Source: Ardenticatenaceae bacterium (lineage in GTDB: Bacteria > Chloroflexota > Anaerolineae > Promineifilales > Promineifilaceae). From it: a stretch of 37,347 nt of DNA. The stretch covers positions 1-37,347 of the forward strand of contig WYBM01000011.1 of assembly GCA_011525915.1 (NCBI GenBank). The letters run 5' to 3'. This document shows positions 1 to 9,516 of this stretch, in pieces (position 1 is the first letter of the stretch; every line of letters begins with the position of its first letter). Both the position numbers and the translations under genes were made by a program. The notes beneath the pieces are model-generated. The model was not told the DNA's origin. It was given only the letters and a program-made list of their open reading frames with translations, and ran no database searches.

Positions 1-459
1 CTGCCCCTCTTAAAGAAAGGGCCACCCTGGGGCACATGATGTAATAAATATGTACGTCCGGCTTCTAGGCCGGATGATGTCAGTTAGGCTTAGAGACTGA
101 GGGCTTAGATGGTGTTTCGACTGGCTTCAGGTTCTCCCGTTAGAGCTGCTCCCGAACAGCACAATGGCGACACCCACTCCTTAGATTCCTGCATAAGTTA
201 CCAATAAAGTTAGTGTGCATTGTAATCCAGAGCGGCCACGGCCGTCAAGCTAAAGGTTTCATAAAAAATTACTTCTGCTCATGTCTCTCATTGTCCCCGA
301 AGTCATTACAACCAACAGACGTGGACCCCTCTTTTGCCGCTTGTCTTAGATGGTGTTCTACGCCAAATCCTAAAAACGTCGTGCAACAACCTGTACGCCA
401 GCATTATTAAGCGGATCGCGGTAATTCTGGCGTACCAGTGATGGCAGACAACCGTGCAA
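1..459. other. Gene-free left end with short repeats
   Basis: No convincing gene is seen here. The stretch has a perfect 6-bp inverted repeat with a 6-nt loop (TCCGGC/GCCGGA, 57-74) not followed by a T run, and two copies of the 13-mer CTTAGATGGTGTT at 104-116 and 345-357. One ACGGCCGT palindrome lies at 238. Short frames on both strands show no family resemblance or ribosome binding site. Confidence 0.5.
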
Positions 460-487
460 TTGTCCAATTTATCCATCGCATTACAAT
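460..487 (+). promoter_or_regulatory. Promoter candidate, leaderless transcript for the response-regulator-like gene
   Basis: TTGTCC (460-465), a 16-nt spacer and TACAAT (482-487) look like sigma70-type -35 and -10 boxes. Transcription would start near 494, directly at the ATG at 495. This fits the lack of any Shine-Dalgarno sequence before that ATG. Seen by eye only; the start site is inferred. Confidence 0.4.
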
Positions 488-494
488 TTGGGTC

Positions 495-1259
495 ATGAAG
501 AAGCAAATCTCACTTGTTATCATTGATGATCGCCCCCTGATTGTCCAGGCACTGCGGCAGCAGATACAAGCAGCACCAGACATGATGTTGGCACATGAGG
601 GTTATGCCGGCGACTATATCCTGATCGTAGCTGAAGTTGTGAAACCGGACATATTCATCATCAACATTGACATTCCGCAAGCGGAAAATAACGACATCAT
701 CCGCTTCCAACCCATTCCCACACTGCGCATCTTACGCCGTCGCTGCCCACAAACACACATCATACTCCTGGCGAACAAACATCTGCCGGTGTTAGCACAT
801 CTGGTCGACCATCTGGGCGCCGAAGGATATATCCTCTTGCAAGATGCCAGGATGGCAGATATGCCCAATGTCATCCGTCACGTGGCGGTTGGCCGGAAAG
901 TATACTCTACGCCCGTTCAAGAAGACCGGTTCTACCTGGCGCTACAAAAAAAGGGGTTGTCAGACACTCAGATTAATATTCTGGGTGCGGCCGCCGTGGA
1001 TCCCAACCTGTCTTACCAACAAATTGCCAACCTGCTTGGCATTTCCCACGGCACGTTGCGCAATGCCTTGAGCCAGCTCTTTCAAGTGTTCAATGTACGC
1101 AACCTGACGGCAGCGCTGCTGGCAACACACGCCATAGGGATAGATCACTTTCAACTGAGACTACCCGGAAGGGAAGTGGAAACTGGGGTGGGCTTGTTTG
1201 GCAGAACAGCCCACCCTCACCTGCAAAAGCAGGCTGTACCAAATGTAGCCTCATTATAG
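495..1259 (+). CDS. LuxR-type response-regulator-like protein with degenerate receiver
   Basis: A 254-residue cytoplasmic DNA-binding protein with the layout of the NarL/LuxR response regulators. Residues 1-125 look like a receiver domain: acidic pair DD at 11-12, a PDIFIINIDIP segment, and GAEGYIL near 112. In the usual PDvvllDlrMP motif the phosphorylated Asp would be residue 57; here it is Asn, and the conserved Lys after GYLL is also missing. It is therefore probably not controlled by normal phosphotransfer. Residues about 150-215 (LSDTQINIL...NLLGISHGTLRNAL) form a LuxR-type helix-turn-helix; a tail of about 35 residues follows. I chose ATG 495 over the upstream in-frame ATG 438 because it begins directly at the receiver fold and sits at the predicted transcription start. 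It lies 97 bp before the transfer-like operon in the same direction and could regulate it; that is inference. Confidence 0.75.
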   Translation: MKKQISLVIIDDRPLIVQALRQQIQAAPDMMLAHEGYAGDYILIVAEVVKPDIFIINIDIPQAENNDIIRFQPIPTLRILRRRCPQTHIILLANKHLPVLAHLVDHLGAEGYILLQDARMADMPNVIRHVAVGRKVYSTPVQEDRFYLALQKKGLSDTQINILGAAAVDPNLSYQQIANLLGISHGTLRNALSQLFQVFNVRNLTAALLATHAIGIDHFQLRLPGREVETGVGLFGRTAHPHLQKQAVPNVASL

Positions 1260-1356
1260 TCGGTTTCCCTCCCTGTATCCATACCAAATCATGGACATCT
1301 GCACGGGCATTGCCTGTTTGATGTTACGCGCCTGCACACCACAAGGAGAGAAATAG

Positions 1357-3315
1357 ATGTGGAAGAAACGAGCACCCGTTTTATTCATCTTATTCACTGG
1401 ACTAACAGCCTGCGCCGTTGCCAGCGAACCGCCCACCGTGCTGCCCTGCGAACCATCCACCCAGGGGATCACGCTCCTCCCGACGGCAGAGCCGGTCACA
1501 GACCCGGATCTGGCCCAAGAAAACCCGCAAGACTACCTCTATGATGACCCCTGTGGCCTCGACTTAGAAGAACCAACACCAGTACCAGATGAGCCGGCCC
1601 TCAGCACCGGCGATGTCCGTAATGTTACGCTGGACAGCCACGATGCCCAGGTCGAGTCAGTGGCCGCCAGTGCCCACATGACGGCCGTGGCCTGGACAGA
1701 CGAAGGCGATGTCTACGTCGGTATCAGCCGTGGTCAGGGTGGTTTTGAAGTGGCCCGTGTGGACAGCGGCACAAATCCAGACCTGGCCATTAGTGGCGTC
1801 AACCGGTTGCACCTGGTCTACGAACAAGACGGCATGATCCATTATCGGGTCGCTGACGGCAATACCCACCCGGCAGACACGGCCGTCCTCTTCTCCACCT
1901 TCGGCTCAGACCCGGAGATCGAAGTAGACCTATCCAACTGGGCGCACATTGTTTATAGGAATTTTGGCGGCCTACAGCACATCGTTCACCTGGGGCCGGA
2001 CAACTGGTTCCCGGTACCGCTGCCACCGGCTGATACCTTTAGCCTGACCTCGACCGGCGAATCACTCCAGCTTTTACTCACCACCGGCGCCGAAGTGCAG
2101 GTCCATTCCCTGTATTTCACCGATGCGCCTGTTTACCAATGGACGCTTCGTTCCGCCTGGCCCATTGAGGGAGAGTTGCAGGGCAAGGCCTATCTGGCCT
2201 ACAACAAGCCAGGCGGCGTTGTCGATTACTACGACTACGACGGGGAAGAACCCTACTGGATGGCTACCTCCTGGGTAGAGCAGTTTGAGGACACCACCCC
2301 GGCCCAAACAGATACGCACATTCCGGTCTACGAGGTTGTCAACCCGCTCTATCCTGACCAACTGGCCAATCCAGACCAGATATTTGACGGCCTGAACGCC
2401 AGCCGTTGGTATGGAGACGATGCTCCCTACGATGCCGGCCTGTGGCAAACCATCACCGTCAATAGCAGCCCGCTGACCGTGCAGGCACAGGTCAAAGTTA
2501 TCGCGGATACTGCTGCCAACCCTCAACTGCAAATTGGCCTCGATCCCATCGGCGGCACGGACCCCTTTAGCCCGGACGTCGTCTGGTCCGCACCCCTGGC
2601 CGGCCCCAACAATTTCACGCCTATCAGCCTGACTGCCATCGTCCCCGGTACTTCCGCCACCCTCTTCCTGCGCGCCACCCAGGACGTGCCGGGAGCAACG
2701 GCCGTGGCTATATGGGACGCCGTTGAGGTCACAGGCGGCGCCGCCGACATCCAAAATCCCAGCTTTGAGGGCGCTTTTGTGCCTCAAGGCGTAGTCGTAG
2801 ACATCCCCGATGGCTGGACCGCTTTCTATGACGACACCTACAGCAGTGATATTGACAGCGGCGCGACGGCACGAGACATCTACCGCGTCTACGCTGCCTG
2901 GTCAGCCGATAGGGGCAATACCTGGTCCGAGAAGCAGGCGATCACCGAAAACGCGGAACTGGCCGCCGGCACCACCGGCGCCCTGCGGCCCATGGTTTAT
3001 CCGGCTATCACCACTCGTACCGAGCCAGATAGCATCGCCTTCTTCTACATCTACGAATCTGGTGATCCACCTCCCAACACCTCATTCCTTCGTTACGGAC
3101 GGCCGTACGTGACCCGCTGTGAAGCAGGTACCACGAACTGCACCGACAGGCCGGGGGAGCCCATTTTCCCCCGTGACCTGGTGCGTCCCACCATTGACCT
3201 GGCAGCCGTTCAGGATCATACCAGCGATGACCAGGTCGTTCTGGTCTGGGACGCGCTGCAAGCCGACTACGAGAGTAAAGATATTCACATGACTATTCTG
3301 TCCCTAACAGATTAG
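1357..3315 (+). CDS. Exported lipoprotein with sialidase/BNR-like repeats
   Basis: A 652-residue secreted protein. The N terminus has a charged start (MWKKR), a hydrophobic stretch and a lipobox-like LTAC, so it is probably a membrane-anchored lipoprotein. Residues about 75-260 hold beta-propeller-like repeats, for example AVAWTDEGDVYVGIS and NRLHLVYEQDGMIHYRV, and the C-terminal part has VYAAWSADRGNTWSE, which resembles the Asp-box of sialidase-type propellers. The region between them (about 340-490) looks like a beta-sandwich ending in an INxSFE-like segment. No catalytic set can be named, so binding to a surface or sugar is as likely as an enzyme. AAGGAGAG stands about 7 nt before the ATG. 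It opens the long + strand block, so it is likely a surface part of the transfer apparatus or co-expressed cargo. Two ACGGCCGT sites lie in its first third. Confidence 0.75.
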   Translation: MWKKRAPVLFILFTGLTACAVASEPPTVLPCEPSTQGITLLPTAEPVTDPDLAQENPQDYLYDDPCGLDLEEPTPVPDEPALSTGDVRNVTLDSHDAQVESVAASAHMTAVAWTDEGDVYVGISRGQGGFEVARVDSGTNPDLAISGVNRLHLVYEQDGMIHYRVADGNTHPADTAVLFSTFGSDPEIEVDLSNWAHIVYRNFGGLQHIVHLGPDNWFPVPLPPADTFSLTSTGESLQLLLTTGAEVQVHSLYFTDAPVYQWTLRSAWPIEGELQGKAYLAYNKPGGVVDYYDYDGEEPYWMATSWVEQFEDTTPAQTDTHIPVYEVVNPLYPDQLANPDQIFDGLNASRWYGDDAPYDAGLWQTITVNSSPLTVQAQVKVIADTAANPQLQIGLDPIGGTDPFSPDVVWSAPLAGPNNFTPISLTAIVPGTSATLFLRATQDVPGATAVAIWDAVEVTGGAADIQNPSFEGAFVPQGVVVDIPDGWTAFYDDTYSSDIDSGATARDIYRVYAAWSADRGNTWSEKQAITENAELAAGTTGALRPMVYPAITTRTEPDSIAFFYIYESGDPPPNTSFLRYGRPYVTRCEAGTTNCTDRPGEPIFPRDLVRPTIDLAAVQDHTSDDQVVLVWDALQADYESKDIHMTILSLTD

Positions 3316-3417
3316 GCCGTGTTGACATTTGGTCTGGTGAACGCGCTTCGCGCTACCTCTGAGATGTCAACACTACCTGGTCAGGTGCTACAGGTAAAAG
3401 GACATAAAAGAAAGCCA

Positions 3418-4692
3418 ATGAACAAAAAGGATACCTTCTTCACTACTATCTTCCTCATCACCGGCCTGCTCATCATCTATTGGGGAGTAGAAGCAGCTCC
3501 CTGTGCCGGGGACACAGTCACTTACCGCACCTGCATCCCAGTCATACAGGTTGGCGATGCTGCTTTCCGTCAGGTACACACTGACGGCAGCGACCCGGCT
3601 AATCCCTATGCCATCATCCGCCAAACAGGTCCTACCTTTGCCGGACCAGGGGACGAAGTGACCTACCACATTCAACTAGCCAACTATGAAGCCGTTACCC
3701 GCACCTTCCAGGTGACCGAAACGATACCGGCTGGTCTGGCTGTCATCACCTCTTCGCTCCCCACCGGTATGACTTATGAATCATCTACACGGCAACTGAC
3801 CTGGCAAGGGTTACTGGCACCCGCCTACCTGGATTATGGTCTTATGCCTGACGGTCTCACGCTGCCTTATATTGACCTGGCCGCCTATGGTGTGCCCAAT
3901 CTGTGTGATGATTTACCAGACTGTGACGAAACGGCCGTGACCTTCAATTTAGGTATCAACAACTATACCTTCCCCTATTACGGCCAAACCCTCTCCGAAA
4001 TCACCGTCTCACCCAATGGTCTTATGCTGGCCCCAACCGGGCCAATCACGGACACCAACGTCAACACCTGGTTGCCGGCCCCTGACCCCAGCGGCGCTGT
4101 CCTGGCCGGATTATGGCGGGATGTGGATATGGGCGGTGGAGACACCGCTGGCAACGGCCGTTGGCACGCCGCCATCCTTTCCGGATTACTCGAGGGGCAG
4201 AGCCTCTTCTATGCCCAGTGGCACGATGCGCCTCATGCCGCCGATCCGGACAACACCGCTCGCCACGCCATTGCCCTGCCGCTTGGGGACGGCCCCTATA
4301 CCGGTCATATTTTCTACATCTATGACAACATCGCTCACCCAGATCAGCTGGTGGCTGCCGGTTACACCATTGGTCTGGCCGATTCAATGGGCAGCCGCGG
4401 TCTGACAGTCGCCTTCTCAGATTGCTGCGGCGGCATCCCGCCACAAGGGTATCCACCGGCAGGCGGTACAACCATTCACCTGGCCCCGCTCTTGCGCTAT
4501 CCAGATAACGCCTACCAGACGACGCTAACGTATACGGCCGCTATCCAGGCACCTGTACCAGAAACGATCATCACCACAGCCATGGTCACGAGCAATTCGC
4601 CGAACCCGGCTGTCAACGTTGCCTGGGCGACCCATTATCTGTATGTGCGCGAAATGACTTACCTGCCGGCTATCAAAGGAGGAGGGGATTAA
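3418..4692 (+). CDS. Exported DUF11-type surface protein
   Basis: A 424-residue protein from ATG 3418. The frame is open further upstream, but this ATG begins a clear signal peptide (MNKKDTFFTTIFLITGLLII). Residues about 60-120 fit the DUF11/conserved-repeat family found in surface proteins: FAGPGDEVTYHIQLANYEAV followed by VTETIPAGLAV. The middle is a larger unassigned beta-rich domain with several Cys pairs (CDDLPDC, DCCGG). A second TLTYTAAIQAP segment near the end looks like another Ig-like strand set. The C terminus (EMTYLPAIKGGGD) resembles the YLP-type tail common on exported Chloroflexota proteins. It lies 102 bp after the lipoprotein, and its stop codon abuts the next start. A structural or adhesive cell-surface role is inferred. 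Confidence 0.7.
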   Translation: MNKKDTFFTTIFLITGLLIIYWGVEAAPCAGDTVTYRTCIPVIQVGDAAFRQVHTDGSDPANPYAIIRQTGPTFAGPGDEVTYHIQLANYEAVTRTFQVTETIPAGLAVITSSLPTGMTYESSTRQLTWQGLLAPAYLDYGLMPDGLTLPYIDLAAYGVPNLCDDLPDCDETAVTFNLGINNYTFPYYGQTLSEITVSPNGLMLAPTGPITDTNVNTWLPAPDPSGAVLAGLWRDVDMGGGDTAGNGRWHAAILSGLLEGQSLFYAQWHDAPHAADPDNTARHAIALPLGDGPYTGHIFYIYDNIAHPDQLVAAGYTIGLADSMGSRGLTVAFSDCCGGIPPQGYPPAGGTTIHLAPLLRYPDNAYQTTLTYTAAIQAPVPETIITTAMVTSNSPNPAVNVAWATHYLYVREMTYLPAIKGGGD

Positions 4693-6216
4693 GTGGGGCG
4701 GCGACACACAGCCCTGGTGGGCTTCCTCTTTTTTCTCTTTTTGTCGAGTCTGGGCTGCCTGATAACCGGGCAGGTTGAGAATCTACACACGCTGTCTGGG
4801 CTGGCTTACTTTGCGGCTGTGACCGAAACGGCCGTGCCCACCGTCACCGTTTTTCTGGGTACAACCACACCGGTGTATCCACCTACGCCGGTACCGGCCG
4901 AAATGACGCTGCCCCCGGAATGGATTACGACTGAACCCGTGTGGACAACCGTCACCGCCACACCCATCTTGCCCCCGCCTACACCAACGCCATTTGGCTT
5001 TACGGCCACACCCTTTTGGGTCACCACGACACCAGAATGGATCACAACCACCCCCATCGTTATCACTGAAACGCCGGTACCGCCCTGGACAACAACGCCC
5101 TCACTGGACCTCATTGGTTACTCAACGCCGGTCCCCATTGGCACCCCTTACTACCGGGTAGGTACATTCTATTTGAATCAAGACATTTACATCGATTATC
5201 CCAACCCCGTCGTCATTCGCGTCAACAGTTATCAGCTACTTGATAGCGCCACCAATCCGGATGAGGAAAACTACCTCCTCCTGGATGTCACCGTGAAGAA
5301 TTATAGTGGTGGCCCCGCCTTTATCCCTGTGGCCGATATCTTCTTTGTGCGCGAGGTAGCAGCCAGTGAAGGCACACGCCGCCGCGCCTGGTCAGCCGCC
5401 AATGAACCCCTCTCCTACCATGGCTATGCTTCCTATCGTGAACAACTGGAAGATGAAGACGGGAACCCATTACCGGTACCAGACCTGGAAGAACGGGATT
5501 ACACCATCGGCTTCATCCTTCCCCAAGGGAATGTTGTTGAGGTCGGTTTGGTGACTGACTTAGGCCGGGAAGTGAACGGCGGCGTGACAGTCTGGATACG
5601 CCTGGAGAACGACCCGATAGCCATTCTGGGTGCCCCCTGTGATCCCTACACTCCCGGCTGTATTCCACCACCGCCGACACCCATCATCTTTGATGAAAAC
5701 GGCACCTACACCGGTGGTGGAGATGGGGGAGCCACACCGCCACCAGGTATTGGTCTCTGGCCCACCAATGGCGCCATCACCCGCGGCTTTGGCTGTGAGG
5801 AATTCTACACCGGTGTGGACGGCGCCGGCTTTGGCTGCCCACCAGAACGACCGTGGTTCCATAACGGGGTGGATGTGGCCAATGTGAATGGCAACCCCAT
5901 CTGGTCTCCTATTGACGGCAATGTCGAATACGCCGGTTTCAATCCCAATGCACCAGACTGCTCAAGCATTCCTGGCTCCCAGCCACCGCATCAGGGCCTG
6001 GGCAATTACCAACGCATCGGCGATGGGCAGACCCTGCATTATCTCGGTCATCTGAGCGGATTTGTGCTAACAGGCGGTGGGGTTGATGCCGGCGACCAGG
6101 TGAGTCTTATGGGCAGCACGGGTTGCTCAACCGGCAGCCATCTGCATTGGATAGTTTACGACAGCAGCACCCTGATCGATCCGCAATCTTGGGCTGGACC
6201 GGGACCACCTCCCTAG
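4693..6216 (+). CDS. M23-family peptidoglycan peptidase lipoprotein
   Basis: A 507-residue lipoprotein starting at GTG 4693, directly after the preceding TAA and behind a strong AAAGGAGGAGG. The signal peptide ends in a lipobox (LSSLGC). Residues about 45-140 are a Thr/Pro/Trp-rich linker with repeats such as TTTPEWITTTP, probably a wall-spanning stalk. Residues about 160-310 resemble the DUF4352 immunoglobulin-like fold (LLLDVTVKNYSGGPAFIPV). The C-terminal LytM/M23 domain has the zinc-binding pattern H390-x3-D394 (FHNGVDVA) and H483-L-H485 (GSHLHW), so the active site looks intact. In transfer systems a wall hydrolase opens the peptidoglycan for the channel (VirB1 role); the position in this operon supports that job. 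Confidence 0.85.
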   Translation: MGRRHTALVGFLFFLFLSSLGCLITGQVENLHTLSGLAYFAAVTETAVPTVTVFLGTTTPVYPPTPVPAEMTLPPEWITTEPVWTTVTATPILPPPTPTPFGFTATPFWVTTTPEWITTTPIVITETPVPPWTTTPSLDLIGYSTPVPIGTPYYRVGTFYLNQDIYIDYPNPVVIRVNSYQLLDSATNPDEENYLLLDVTVKNYSGGPAFIPVADIFFVREVAASEGTRRRAWSAANEPLSYHGYASYREQLEDEDGNPLPVPDLEERDYTIGFILPQGNVVEVGLVTDLGREVNGGVTVWIRLENDPIAILGAPCDPYTPGCIPPPPTPIIFDENGTYTGGGDGGATPPPGIGLWPTNGAITRGFGCEEFYTGVDGAGFGCPPERPWFHNGVDVANVNGNPIWSPIDGNVEYAGFNPNAPDCSSIPGSQPPHQGLGNYQRIGDGQTLHYLGHLSGFVLTGGGVDAGDQVSLMGSTGCSTGSHLHWIVYDSSTLIDPQSWAGPGPPP

Positions 6217-6280
6217 CGGCTAACTTCAGTTGCCGAACAAAGTAAAGATAGGCATCAAAACGAAAGGAAAGAAGGAAAAA

Positions 6281-6934
6281 GTGAAAAAGTTCGTCGTCAT
6301 CAGTCTCATTCTCATCACCAGTCTTTGTCTGACAGTCAAGGACACGCTGGCCCAGACGGCCGTTCCCGTTACCATTGCCCTGCGCACTGCCGATGGCGCT
6401 CCGGTTGCCGGCGAAGAGGTACGGCTCACCAGCCATCCCAGTCTGACGACGGAGACGGCCGTGACGAACACAGGCGGCCAATGCGTTTTCAACGTCTCCC
6501 GTGGCCTGTACGAAGTTGCCTTCACACCCCGACTAGATGAGGTGTCGGCGCTGGCCGTGGCCGAAGGGGGACTGCACGGCTTCGGCATCACTGTTGGTGA
6601 CGAGGCGATTACCTACCACTTTACCTTTCAAGCCGATGGCCATGTGTACTTTGACAGTGCGCCAGAGGCGGTGACACCGGTGCCCATTAAGCCCCAGCTT
6701 GAAGATTTGCACTTCATCGGCGGCGCCGGGCAACCGACACCAACAGCCTTACCGGCCACGACAATACCAGAGAGTGACACCAACCAAAATCCAGCGCCAG
6801 TGACGGCCACGCCCATTCCAGCCCTTGAAACGGAATCCTCAGAAAAGTGGAAAACACTCTTCTTCATCTCTGTTACCGGTGTCACTGTTGGCCTGATTGG
6901 TTTCATGGTTAGCAAGCGGCGGCACAGTAACTGA
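6281..6934 (+). CDS. Membrane-anchored surface protein, Cna-B-like
   Basis: A 217-residue protein from GTG 6281, chosen because GAAAGAAGG lies 7-15 nt upstream and because it starts right at a signal peptide (MKKFVVISLILITSLCLTV). A TTG at 6230 would add 17 residues, many of them Lys. Residues about 25-100 resemble a Cna-B/transthyretin-like fold (VTIALRTADGAPVAGEEVRL, then GLYEVAFTP). A Thr/Pro-rich stalk follows, then a C-terminal membrane helix (TLFFISVTGVTVGLIGFMV) with a basic cytoplasmic end (SKRRHSN). It is thus bound at both secretion and anchor ends, facing outward. It lies 9 bp before the VirB6-like gene. No enzyme motif is seen. Confidence 0.65.
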   Translation: MKKFVVISLILITSLCLTVKDTLAQTAVPVTIALRTADGAPVAGEEVRLTSHPSLTTETAVTNTGGQCVFNVSRGLYEVAFTPRLDEVSALAVAEGGLHGFGITVGDEAITYHFTFQADGHVYFDSAPEAVTPVPIKPQLEDLHFIGGAGQPTPTALPATTIPESDTNQNPAPVTATPIPALETESSEKWKTLFFISVTGVTVGLIGFMVSKRRHSN

Positions 6935-6943
6935 GAGGCGATT

Positions 6944-9514
6944 ATGTTACCAGGCATTGACGAAATTTTCGCAGAGATGCTCTACTCCTTCCAATACTAT
7001 TTAGCCCTCTTGCTATGGAACCTGGCCCGCATCCTGCTCTCAATGGCCCGTTTCATCCAGAGCGTGGAAGAAGGGTTGGTGGATAATATCAGCGATTTTG
7101 TCCAATATACCGTTAACGCCCTGTCTGCCCCTGTCGGCATGTTTCTAGTACTGGCTATTGCTGCTCTGGGGACGTGGTATCTACTCAACAATATCGTGGC
7201 CACCAGTAAATGGGTGGAGCCTTCCCGTTTACTCACCTATGGCCTGGCCACCCTCATCTTTTTCTCCACCCCTATCCTCGTCATTGACACCTTAGAATCC
7301 GTGCGTACCAGTATGACCCAGGGGATAGAGGCGACCATACTGGATGATGCCATCGCCGATATGTTTAACATTGATACCGGCGGCGGCGACGATCCCTTGC
7401 CCAACACCATCCCGGATATCAACAGCGACGGCATTATAGGCACCTTTGACCTGGCCGCCTATTTCCTCTCTATCAGTAACATCACCGAGATTTTCAACGC
7501 AGATTTTCCGGCCGACTTTGCCGCAGATTACTTTCCAGATCATCCGACGGAAATTGACTTATCTAACGAAGATGAGCGCAACGAGGCCATCGAAAATGGT
7601 TGGACGGGTATCAATCGACTGGTTTTCTCCTTTGTGGCCATTCCCACCGCTATCAGCGAGCATCTACTCTGGTTGGTGCTAACCGTGGCCGCTGTCCTGC
7701 TTTACATTGGTTTTCCTATTGCCGCCATGCTCTCCTTTTTTGTCTATACAGATGCGCTGTTTACGGCCTATGTGCGCCAGTTCATCAAGCTGTGCATCGA
7801 GACATTCATCAGCGTCATCATGGTCTCCTTCGTCATTGGTTTGGTCGCCGCCGCCTCCCAGGCCAGTATCGGTCTGTACATTGGCACCAGCTTCATCGGT
7901 ACCATCATCCTCATCTGGCGTATCAAAGGCGCCCTGAAACTCTCAACGGCTGCCTTTGATATGTTTGGCGGCGGCACTCTCACTGGTGGAGCGACGGCCA
8001 AAGATTTACGGCAGACAGCCACCACGGCCGTCACAGCTGGAGCCGCGGCTATAACTGGCGGCACGGCGCTGGCGGCGGCCGGGATTATGGCAGCTGACAA
8101 CAAACTAGGTGAAAAGGTGGGGATGGGTGAGCATACATTGATGGGATTTGACAGGGCCAAAGTCGAAGCCCGCAGCCAACAACTCATGTCGCTGGCCGGC
8201 TATGCGGCTGGTCGCATGCAACCAGTGCGCAATACCATTGAAACCGTCCATGAAGGACGCACTTTTCTACGGGCCATGCGGGATGGCGGTCCCCAGGCCC
8301 AGACACCCGACACCTTAGACTATCTACGGGCCGGCTCGACGATGTCCAAATTCGGCTCCAGCCCCTGGCTGGCGATGCGTACCTCACCGGCGTTGCGGCA
8401 GGCGTTTGACAACATCGGTGGCAACGCTCGCTATCCCTACTATACGGAAGATGGAGCTCCAGTTGGGGTCCCATCTGGGGGCGCCAGCAACGGGTCGATG
8501 GATAGCCAGTTAGCGGCCGTTCTACAGCAGCTGACGGGCGTCTTACAAGGTTTCCAGGCAGGTGGACAGCAGAATGGTTCGGCCGCTAATGGCGCAGCCG
8601 GCCCCTCCTCGCCACCGCCAGATGGCAGCGATAGCCCTGACAGGGGGAGTGTTGCCGGACCGGCAAGTGCTGAGCGGGTAACAACTGCCGCTAGCCAGGA
8701 GACGGAATCTGGCCCGGTAGATGTCAACGTTGTCAGCAGTGGGCCGGACCTGGATGGTGACTTGCAGGAAGATCGGTTCGAGGGGCAGGTTGTCTTACAG
8801 CCTCAGACAGTAGCCCGAACCGAGGGCTTGGTGCAGGCAGTTGGCCATCTGCAAGATCCGGCTTCTCTGCCCGGTCAGGACAGTCACCAGGCCCTTGTCG
8901 CCTACACCGGCAAAGGGAATGCCGATACGCTGCAGCAGGCAGTGAGCCAACACGGGCCAGAATCGGTCCAGGTCGCCACCCAGGCCACAGTTGATGTGGT
9001 TAACAACTACACCCAACAAGGACTGGACGCTGAAGCTGTCTTGCGGTCTTTCCAAAGTGGGGAAGGGTTTACGGCCGTGCGCGACCGGATCGAAGGGGAC
9101 ACGCCGCTGTCAGACACGCAACTGACGGCCGTGGCCGACATGGTCACGATGCCCCGGCGCGAGGTTACCCCAGAGGAATTGACACAAACGATTGCCACGG
9201 CCGTGGGTAGTGGTGGTAGTGATCTCCAGGCGGCAGCCTCCCTCGGTGCTGCCTCTCACTTTGGCCAGCACACCCGGGCGGTGCGCGGGACCATTAAAGG
9301 CGCGCAAGAGATGGGCTTGACCCAGGCCCAGACTGCCCAGGCCCTGAACGAGATTCGCAGCGGCCTGGTGGCCCAGGTACAGACGCGATTAGCAGATGCC
9401 GGCCACCAGCAAACAACCATTAACAACTTCATTGCCGATGCCAGCATGCTGCCGGCAGAGAGATTTCCTATCGCCCAATCTACAGCCCCCCGCAGCGGGC
9501 CAGAAGAGGCTTAA
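6944..9514 (+). CDS. VirB6/TrbL-like polytopic channel protein
   Basis: An 856-residue protein. Residues 1-345 contain about six to seven hydrophobic segments (for example FLVLAIAALGTWYLLNNIV, LLWLVLTVAAVLLYIGFPIA, ETFISVIMVSFVIGLVAAAS), with an acidic extracellular-like loop around residues 120-220. The remaining 500 residues are Ala/Gly/Gln/Ser-rich, without clear membrane segments. This layout, a multi-span N terminus and a long soluble tail, matches VirB6/TrbL proteins of conjugation systems, and the location just before the pilin, PrgI and VirB4-like genes supports it. The family is poorly conserved in sequence, so the call relies on topology and context. ATG 6944 follows GAGAGG by 6 nt. 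Confidence 0.65.
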   Translation: MLPGIDEIFAEMLYSFQYYLALLLWNLARILLSMARFIQSVEEGLVDNISDFVQYTVNALSAPVGMFLVLAIAALGTWYLLNNIVATSKWVEPSRLLTYGLATLIFFSTPILVIDTLESVRTSMTQGIEATILDDAIADMFNIDTGGGDDPLPNTIPDINSDGIIGTFDLAAYFLSISNITEIFNADFPADFAADYFPDHPTEIDLSNEDERNEAIENGWTGINRLVFSFVAIPTAISEHLLWLVLTVAAVLLYIGFPIAAMLSFFVYTDALFTAYVRQFIKLCIETFISVIMVSFVIGLVAAASQASIGLYIGTSFIGTIILIWRIKGALKLSTAAFDMFGGGTLTGGATAKDLRQTATTAVTAGAAAITGGTALAAAGIMAADNKLGEKVGMGEHTLMGFDRAKVEARSQQLMSLAGYAAGRMQPVRNTIETVHEGRTFLRAMRDGGPQAQTPDTLDYLRAGSTMSKFGSSPWLAMRTSPALRQAFDNIGGNARYPYYTEDGAPVGVPSGGASNGSMDSQLAAVLQQLTGVLQGFQAGGQQNGSAANGAAGPSSPPPDGSDSPDRGSVAGPASAERVTTAASQETESGPVDVNVVSSGPDLDGDLQEDRFEGQVVLQPQTVARTEGLVQAVGHLQDPASLPGQDSHQALVAYTGKGNADTLQQAVSQHGPESVQVATQATVDVVNNYTQQGLDAEAVLRSFQSGEGFTAVRDRIEGDTPLSDTQLTAVADMVTMPRREVTPEELTQTIATAVGSGGSDLQAAASLGAASHFGQHTRAVRGTIKGAQEMGLTQAQTAQALNEIRSGLVAQVQTRLADAGHQQTTINNFIADASMLPAERFPIAQSTAPRSGPEEA

Positions 9515-9516
9515 CC

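Noticed and set aside
57..74. Hairpin TCCGGC/GCCGGA as terminator or attachment site
   Set aside because: No T run follows and no matching copy was found at the right end.
438..494. Upstream in-frame start of the response-regulator-like gene
   Set aside because: The extra 19 residues have no receiver character and the region looks like a promoter with -35 and -10 boxes.
2074..2787. Long reverse-strand frame (237 codons) opposite the lipoprotein gene
   Set aside because: Mirror frame of a GC-rich gene with normal third-position bias on the + strand; no family resemblance.
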